From NCBI GenBank assembly GCA_035771165.1, contig JAWNZC010000446.1:1178001-1242000 (forward strand): a stretch of 64,000 nt of DNA, read 5' to 3'. A program made the translations under genes and the position numbers. Under the pieces are notes generated by a model. The model had not been told where the DNA came from. It worked only from the letters and a program-made list of their open reading frames with translations, and ran no database searches. The number at the start of each line of letters is the position of its first letter. The first letter of the stretch is position 1. Of this stretch, positions 57,421-64,000 are shown in pieces. Source of the stretch: Paragorgia papillata. Its lineage: Eukaryota > Cnidaria > Anthozoa > Scleralcyonacea > Coralliidae.

Positions 57421-58389
57421 ATGGAAAATACGAATGAGTCAGTTAACAACAGCATGATTGAGAACACACCTCAGAAATGTATCTGGGGTTTCGTGGTTCG
57501 GAATCCATCCACGTCTTATGTTATCAACAGCGTCATAAATTGCGTGCTGAACGGTGTATCGACGATCGTTGGGATGTTCCTCAATCTGTTAATCGTCATC
57601 TCACTTTGGAGATCGCGACAGTTACAACACAAAGTCACTTACTTCTTGATAATGGTGTTATCACTATTATACCTCGGAGTAGGAGTAATAATTAGTCCAT
57701 TGGCTATCGCAAACTTGGCAACTGAAATGTCTGGAAATCCAAAGTGTATAAACATGAACGCTTTCAACGTGTTAGCCCTTTTGATAGGAGGAATGTCTGT
57801 GGCGACTGCTTTTGTTCTAAACGCAGAGAGATATATGTCGATAGTTCATCCCATTCACCATCGTAACTCGGTATCCAAGAGAAGATGCGTTTTCCTTATA
57901 GTGGTTCTTTGGATCATCTTTTTGTCAATTAGCCTAAACCATTGGTCTAAAGCGTACAGTCTAATAGCAGCTTACATGTTAATCGAAACTCTTGCAATAG
58001 TACTGATGTACGTGGCAATATTTCGCTCCGCAAGAAAAGTGCTGAAGACCAGGCCGTGTCGAGATCTTACATTGACATCATCCAGCAACGATGAAATAAC
58101 TAAGAAGGATAAATCATATCAACGCGATCTAAAACTCGCGAAAATGTGTTTCCTGATCGTCCTTAGCAGTTTAATTTTCTACCTTCCACAAATAATTGTC
58201 TTGATAATGTGGCAAATAAAAAGCATCTCGTTAAATGTTAAAATCCACGCCGGCAACTGGGCAATATCGATATTTATATTAAACCCTATTATCCACGGCC
58301 TTGTTCTTTTGTGGACGAATACGAGGTTAAGAAGTAAATGTGTCAAGACAATACAATTAGTAACTATATCTAGGGAGTTTTCAGAATAA
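57421..58389 (+). CDS. class A (rhodopsin-like) G-protein-coupled receptor, single exon
   Basis: Intact 322-residue ORF with seven hydrophobic segments: about 38-63, 72-96, 112-134, 154-171, 178-200, 241-263 and 277-297. Family marks: GMFLNLLIVIS (Asn of TM1), C109 at the top of TM3, NAERYMSIVHP (ERY at 136-138 in place of DRY), FYLPQ in TM6 and NPIIH (288-292) in place of NPxxY. Extracellular loop 2 is very short with no Cys to pair with C109, a trait shared with melanocortin/adenosine-type branches and many cnidarian orphan receptors. The N-terminus has possible N-glycosylation sites at Asn5 and Asn9. Acts at the plasma membrane; ligand and G-protein unknown. Intronless genes of this kind are typically lineage-expanded in anthozoans. 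ATG 57421 is the first in frame. Confidence 0.9.
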   Translation: MENTNESVNNSMIENTPQKCIWGFVVRNPSTSYVINSVINCVLNGVSTIVGMFLNLLIVISLWRSRQLQHKVTYFLIMVLSLLYLGVGVIISPLAIANLATEMSGNPKCINMNAFNVLALLIGGMSVATAFVLNAERYMSIVHPIHHRNSVSKRRCVFLIVVLWIIFLSISLNHWSKAYSLIAAYMLIETLAIVLMYVAIFRSARKVLKTRPCRDLTLTSSSNDEITKKDKSYQRDLKLAKMCFLIVLSSLIFYLPQIIVLIMWQIKSISLNVKIHAGNWAISIFILNPIIHGLVLLWTNTRLRSKCVKTIQLVTISREFSE

Positions 58390-58586
58390 TATTTACGGCA
58401 GTGTCGCAGACTGAGATATTTGGTTAGAGTTTTTTTCTAGAATTATCTCAGCCTAGGCCTAACCGGAAAAAGAAAATTGGGGTTTCAAGTGATAAAGCAT
58501 GCATATGTGTCGACGGCGAGGTATATATAATGTTATATAGGTTTTAGTAATTATAATGTTCTGAGAGAAAGACAGAGAAAGAATAT

Positions 58587-58596
58587 TTTAGTGATC

Positions 58597-58687
<91 letters not shown>
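58587..58687. repeat. (TA)n microsatellite, about 50 units
   Basis: Pure TA tract downstream of the GPCR. Confidence 0.98.
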
Positions 58688-58689
<2 letters not shown>

Positions 58690-59582
58690 CACTTCAGTTA
58701 TATACTTAATTTGCATGGTTGACTACCAAAATATTATGTCCATTCCTAATTTTCCTTTATGCAAATTCGAGTAGGCTAATGACTAACGTGTCACTGAAGT
58801 ACGACATATAAAAAGGTTTTATAGAATGTGTCATTTTCTACGCTTGACGACAAACCGTGAATCTTTCAAACGAAATTAAAACAATGAACAAAACTAAAAA
58901 GAATTCTAAGTTTAACGTGAAGTATAGGCAAAATGACGTATTCATATAAAGCCTTTTACAAAAACTGGGACGCCAACTGTAAATAATGATAATTAAATTT
59001 CATCACATGTTTTAGTCAGTAGATTAACATTTTTAAAATAATGGAACACGTTGTATACTAATTCAGTTCAGTTCACAGATATTTTTCTCTATATGTCTTG
59101 GAAGAAACTTTATATTGTATATAGAAAAACGTACGAATACAAGACGTCCGCGTCACTAAGTTTAATCGTGAGTGTTTTTTCTTTGAGTATAAATGTTTGT
59201 TTGTTTTTTGGCGACGACTACACTTACAAGTTACAACGTACAAAGCCTCTTTGTGATGATGATGGATAAGTTTCAAGTGCGAGCACATCTTCCCTACTCA
59301 GGTTGTTTAAATTATCTACTGAGTGTTTGACTTGTTGTCATGGCCGCCATTAGAGAACGGAAACCGGATGTCACTCTTCGGTGATTATTAATAAAGAGGC
59401 GATTCCGATTACTTCTAATCTGGCGTCCTTCACAGTGCACAAAATTCACGAGAGTCGAGAGGTGTCCAACGAGCCTCTGTCAGTTATGGTCTTACGGACT
59501 TTTGGATTTTCTAAATCAGTTCTTCTCCGAAATTTGTTTTATTTTCTATATTTAAAATACCTTTCTGAGCACCATTATCTGG
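58688..59582. other. intergenic between GPCR and OXNAD1-like gene
   Basis: Short ORFs on both strands without family signatures; nothing supported. Confidence 0.4.
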
Positions 59583-62500
59583 CTACCACCACTCTTCCTT
59601 TTTGATATTTTTCTTATTCAGTCCAAAGTTCTCTAATGTCGTGGTTACGAAATTTATCATACGAGTAGGTCCACAAACATAGGCTAATATATTGTCTTTG
59701 GTAAACGTGCTTATCGCTTCTTGTAAAACACTGCTAGTAATTCTTCCCGAGTGAACTAAAAGGACAAAAACAAAAGAAGAGTTTCAGAATCTTTAAGTGA
59801 TAGTTAAAATATGAGCGGCAGATCTTTATGGGCATTTACAATGGCGAGCCGAAGGCGAGCCATTGTAGATGCCCATAAAGATCGGACGCGAATATTTTAA
59901 CTTACTTATCAAATTCTAAGTGTAAATGATGAACACTTTGTTTAAGAGTCGTAGGAAAGGAGAGATAAGATAATTTACAGTCAGAAAAAGCTCAATTTGA
60001 GGCACTAGTGCCTATTAACTTTGATAAAACCTTGATGTTTTATTAATCAATGTTTTATCCGTAGTTGTGAAATTCATGAATAATTAATGAGGTTAAGAAG
60101 CAATCAAAACGTAGCATTCAAGTCACATGTATAACGTCTGTAAATCCCAGTAAAGATCATCTTTTGGACAAAGTGACCTGTATCAAAAGTTAAGAATACT
60201 AATTAGCCTTCTTGGTGATCTTTATCAAAAGTTATGAATACTAATTAGCTTCATTCTATTGTTTCATTTCACAAGTACGATAAAGCATTCGCGTCCGATC
60301 TGTATGGGGATTTACAAGGCGAGCCGCAGGCTCGCCTTGTAAATCCCCATACAGATCGGTAAAAGCTAGGAAGCAGGTTATACTAACACGAGCATTGAAA
60401 AACATTTGAAACCTTCAAGCATTGAGTGCTGCCTGGCATTTGTTGTGGTTGAGGCAGAGTGTATCTCGAAATTATTATAAACAATTTTGATTTTTCAGAT
60501 GGAACTATTTTACATGTATGTGCTAAGATTGTTATACTTTGTGTTTTATTGGCCAGTTTGTTGGAAAATTGTCAAATTGAAAATATCAATGTCTTAATTT
60601 TTTCTTCAAGCATTTCCTGTGAGACCAAAACAATTTGATGGCAGCATTGCTACTGTGCTACATGGTTGCCATTCTTACGCCTTGATTATCAATTGTTCAT
60701 GTCTGTACAGCCTGCAAAATATTTACGATTCTTCCTGAAAGATTTGTACGTGGCATGCTATAGCATATAGTTCACATGTATCGTGTATTCGAATGATATT
60801 ATCAGAAAATCAATCAATTAAGATACAACGGGATTCTTACTTTGACATAGAGTATCATAATCATTTGCTGAACAATCTTTGGTCACAAAGAATTGACATT
60901 CTATATTGCGGGACGTTTTTGTGATATCTCTTAAGTCATCCTATTGAAATTAAGAGCAATAATAAAATCAATCAATGTTGTCTTATTTTAACTTTGACGA
61001 ATAATTATAAATTATTCCAATGAAATCCGTCGCGAGTGTATTCTTATGCCCCATTGTATATGAACATAAAATCATTAATAATTCATGAAGAAAATTCAAA
61101 AAAAATTAATGATTAATCAGTGCATGTAAATTTGATATACAGTCACCGACCGATGTAGATATACATATCAGATCTGTCTTTTTTAATTATTCTTAATAAA
61201 TGTTACTCATATTAACATCAGACTCTCATAGACTAGTTCAAGTAATTTACAATATTTGTGTCCGTGTTGTATCACATATACCCATGAATATACATGTTCC
61301 AGCTGGCCTGTTCGCAGGCTCTTCGGAAATCTACAATTAGGTTCTTGCAGATGACGTCAAAGTCGCCATGTTGGACCAAATAATGAATGGTAATCTTTTT
61401 GTTTATATGGATTTGCCACCCAGCTTGGGAATACGTGCAAGAGCTCAATAGAGGGATAGCCTGTACGGACTCCATACAATTTTGAACATCCGCCACCCAT
61501 GTGAGATAAAGCCATGAAATCAACCCGTAAATACACGCATACAGTTCTCTCTCGACTGCAAAAAATTGAGCGATCGAACAATTTCCACAGTGCGTGCCAT
61601 TTTTCAGAATATTTTGTCATTGTTACTCTTATTTTGTTTTTATACAGGTATTTTTGGCGATTTTGTTATCCTTCTTGCAAAATGTGCTTAATCTATTGCA
61701 ACAAGGGAGCGCTCATAAAGTAAGTGCTACCCCGGGGCGGAGGATATTGAGATGGAGTATAACATTTTTCTTAGTGATCAGGGTGGGTTACAAAACAAAT
61801 TTTATCATTTTAAGAAGGGGTATGAAACAAAATTTAATTTTTCCAACACAAAAAATATTTTTTAGTTAAGGCTGTAGGGTTACATGGTGAAATTTTCCAT
61901 GCAAATTGTCTTGCAATGATTCGCCATACATCAGTGGGATCACTGCCATCACGTTGTCTCGTAAAGAATTTTGACCATTGCACAGCATGTTTAGTTGTAC
62001 ATATTTAAATAGTAGTTGTAATTAGATGAATGACCTAATGCATGCAGTATTTCAATATTAAAGTAATTAAACCAGCTATGTTTAATTGTTTATCCCTCTT
62101 TAAAACAAACACGGTATTTTACTTTTTTTCAAGACAGAGACCATTTTCTGGATGGGGCCATGAATTTTTTTTTGAAAAATCGAAAACATCCTCCGCCCTG
62201 GGGTAGCATTACTTTATGACCGGCACCGCTCCCTAAGTTTCTTCGTTTCATCCAAGTCCAGATGAAGCTTCGACACTATATTTCTTTTCAAATTTCATTC
62301 CAAAATCTGATCTTTTGCCTCTTGAGACATCCACCGTTATGAATAAGTGAATAACAAATTTTAAGACTTGCATTTACGATTGACGTCAAAAGAAAACCGG
62401 TTATAAGTCATGACCAAATTCCTTGATTAGGATTAGCGTTTGTGTTGTGGTCACGCCTATATGAAGTACCTGAGTAATTTTGGACATGCATGGACCCACA

Positions 62501-63639
62501 ACCAGCAAACCGACCAATGAGAATTTTGCGTCACGATTTAGGAGATATCCTATACGCTTAAAAATTCTGTAGCATCCGTACAGGCAAGCTCTCCCTCTCT
62601 AGTCAGCATCCCCCTCTCTCTCCCTCCACAACCTCAACAATAATCTGCTCGAGCCGAAATAGTGAAGGTGTAGGTGTTGGCGCGTGTACGTGCATTCACA
62701 CTCAATTTCTAGTCCAAACTATCTCACCTTAAAAATAAGCTCGTCGACACTTGATGCACTGTATAACAAGGATACCCTTAAATCATCACCAAGTATCTTT
62801 TCTTGCCACAATTCGGATATTTGCTTTATAATGGAGTACAATGGATTAATTCCTACTCCACCAGCAATCAGCAGCAAATTCTTAGAATTTTCACTTAATG
62901 GATCGTGAAAAAAATCTCCGCCAACTTTCAATGAAACTTCGCTTCCAACTTGACACTAAAATACACAAAATACAAAATATATGTGAACGTGCAGGTTTTG
63001 TGCACGCTCTCATTGGTCACTTAGAAGACAACCGAAGACCGACGTTGCTTTTTTAGTTTTATTTTATCAATATTAACCTTTTGCTGCATGGCATTCCGAG
63101 GCGTCTCCCCTTGACGAGTAAAATCGTCTGGCGTTAGACACAGTAGAATATAAAGTTGTCCCACAACAACAATGCGAGTTCAAGGATTCAATAAAAAACA
63201 CCAATATAGGGAACCTAGAGGGAACCAACAGACACTTCCCGAATTCGCTTCAATGCCCACGAAACAATGGCTCCAAGTCGAGGTTGGCAATGAGATCGTA
63301 ATTGCATTTACTCCGTTGTTCGTGCTTATTAAAGCAAATTCGTGAAGCATCTATACATGACGTGACGTGCCTTGCCATGTCATTCCACTGCATAATATAA
63401 AATATTTCCTGAAACGTTCGATTATCCGCGTGGCGAGAGAAGAAGGTAGGGAATAGGGACTAGTATAATAGCCCTCTCTTTACGTGTAACATTATACCTT
63501 CGTATGCATCCAATAGGCAGGTGGGTGATCACTTCTTTTTACGGCTAAATCGATGAGTCGGTGTTTTTGCAATTTTCCGGGGCTGGAATACATTGAAAAT
63601 CCCCCCACAGTCTCGACTCCAGGAATTGTGAAATCTACC
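59583..63639 (-). CDS. OXNAD1: OXNAD1-like NAD(P)H oxidoreductase, last four exons (5' end beyond window)
   Basis: Exons (minus) 63498-63639, 62728-62955, 60841-60940 and 59583-59755, all GT/AG with phase kept. The first visible exon gives the FAD-binding part ([20 protein letters not shown]); the second [16 protein letters not shown] and [16 protein letters not shown], the NAD-binding glycine motif of ferredoxin-reductase folds; the third a FVTKD segment; the last [13 protein letters not shown] and the terminal EEWW. This order and the WW end match OXNAD1 (oxidoreductase NAD-binding domain-containing protein 1), a mitochondrial flavoprotein whose substrate is not established. About 214 codons are present; the N-terminus with the targeting peptide and first FAD-binding part lies to the right of 64000. 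The intron between 62727 and 60941 holds a MITE. Confidence 0.9.
59806..59900. mobile_element. hairpin repeat GATCTTTATGGGCATTTACA, copy 1
   Basis: Arms GATCTTTATGGGCATTTACAA / inverse around GGCGAGCCGAAGGCGAGCC. Third intron visible of the OXNAD1-like gene. Confidence 0.85.
60285..60365. mobile_element. hairpin repeat, copy 2
   Basis: CCGATCTGTATGGGGATTTAC arms around GGCGAGCCGCAGGCTCGCC; same family as 59806-59900, about 400 bp apart, both next to a GCGTCCGATC word. Confidence 0.85.
61705..62232. mobile_element. MITE with GGGAGCG...CTACCCCGGGGCGGAGG termini
   Basis: Inverted ends GGGAGCG(C/GTGCCG)TCATAAAGTAA and CTACCCC(G/A)GGGCGGAGGAT; about 528 bp. No TSD defended. Intron of the OXNAD1-like gene; short ORFs at 61272-61869 that overlap it are not coding. 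Confidence 0.7.
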
Positions 63640-63774
63640 CTAGATATGAAAGGATACGTTACACGACGTCATTCAAAGGCCTTGTTAGAAGTTAACAATT
63701 GTTGTAAACAAAAACCATGCAATACTTTATTTATATTTCTCAAACTCATTAATAATTCATGAGGAAAATTCAAA

Positions 63775-64000
63775 ATAAATCAATATTTAATCAGTATTTA
63801 GAAATCGGAGGAAGATTACGGTCAAATTTAGCAAACTTTGAGGTCGATTTTCTCTTAAAATATTGATCCGTTTGAGAAGCTATATCCAACACTCGTCAGT
63901 GTTCATCCTCCGATGTCTAAATACAGCCAAGCGGGTTAAACTGAAACTCGGCTTTGCCTCGTATTTTCAACCCGCTTGGCTGTATTTAGAAATCGGAGGA
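63775..64000. mobile_element. foldback element cut by the right edge
   Basis: ATTTAGAAATCGGAGGA recurs at 63797 and at the edge; AGCCAAGCGGGTTAAA / inverse near 63927 and 63970 form a hairpin. A diverged relative is at 5110-5350 (GTTTGAGAAGCTAT and GGCTTCGCCTCGT shared). Confidence 0.7.

Noticed and set aside
61272..61869. Overlapping ORFs of 80-90 residues on both strands
   Set aside because: No family features; part overlaps a MITE within the OXNAD1-like intron.

Overview
The window looks like nuclear DNA of an animal, most likely a cnidarian (probably an anthozoan). The protein-coding genes are animal families: a Shal-type voltage-gated K+ channel, a CALHM-like channel protein, an OSR1/SPAK kinase, a mitochondrial-type NAD(P)H oxidoreductase of the OXNAD1 family and a single-exon class A GPCR. 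The DNA is AT-rich, introns use GT/AG borders, and most of the sequence is transposon relics, hairpin elements and microsatellites. The species cannot be fixed from the sequence alone.

Layout. 1-915: broken retrotransposon gag-like ORF running off the left edge. 1429-1640: a pogo/Tigger-like hairpin abutting a broken duplicate of part of the Shal gene. 2363-3229: intact CALHM-like gene (+). 4325-10587: two-exon Shal (Kv4-like) gene (-), with a 4.9 kb intron full of elements. 11.9-12.6 kb: nested inverted repeats. 12.74-16.07 kb: about 3.3 kb of 19-22 bp tandem satellite with a longer-period duplication. 16881-19464: small TPR protein gene (-) with an apparent 1-nt deletion. 21180-24749: a nest of elements, in which an older inverted-repeat element holds a 3.3 kb Tc1/mariner-type (IS630/DDE_3) transposon, whose right inverted repeat holds a 135-bp hairpin element. 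26142-50210: one complete 17-exon OXSR1/STK39 kinase gene (-) of 529 codons, whose introns hold most of the other elements. 50.2-57.4 kb: gene-free, with a LINE fragment, nested MITEs and palindromes. 57421-58389: GPCR (+). 59583-63639: four 3' exons of an OXNAD1-like gene (-), whose 5' part lies beyond the right edge.

The genes are independent units and not a pathway or operon. OXSR1-type kinases regulate cation-chloride cotransporters and Shal channels carry A-type K+ current, so both concern membrane ion balance, but nothing shows that adjacency matters here. The exons of Shal, TPR, OXSR1 and OXNAD1 were joined by hand; every junction given has GT/AG borders and keeps reading phase, apart from the TPR frameshift.

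The most unusual item is the 21280-24598 transposon. Besides a broken DDE_3 transposase on the minus strand it carries a convergent plus-strand ORF with a PB1-like N-terminus, a coiled coil and a Cys/His knuckle. A paralogous empty target site for it exists in the same window (29709-29951).
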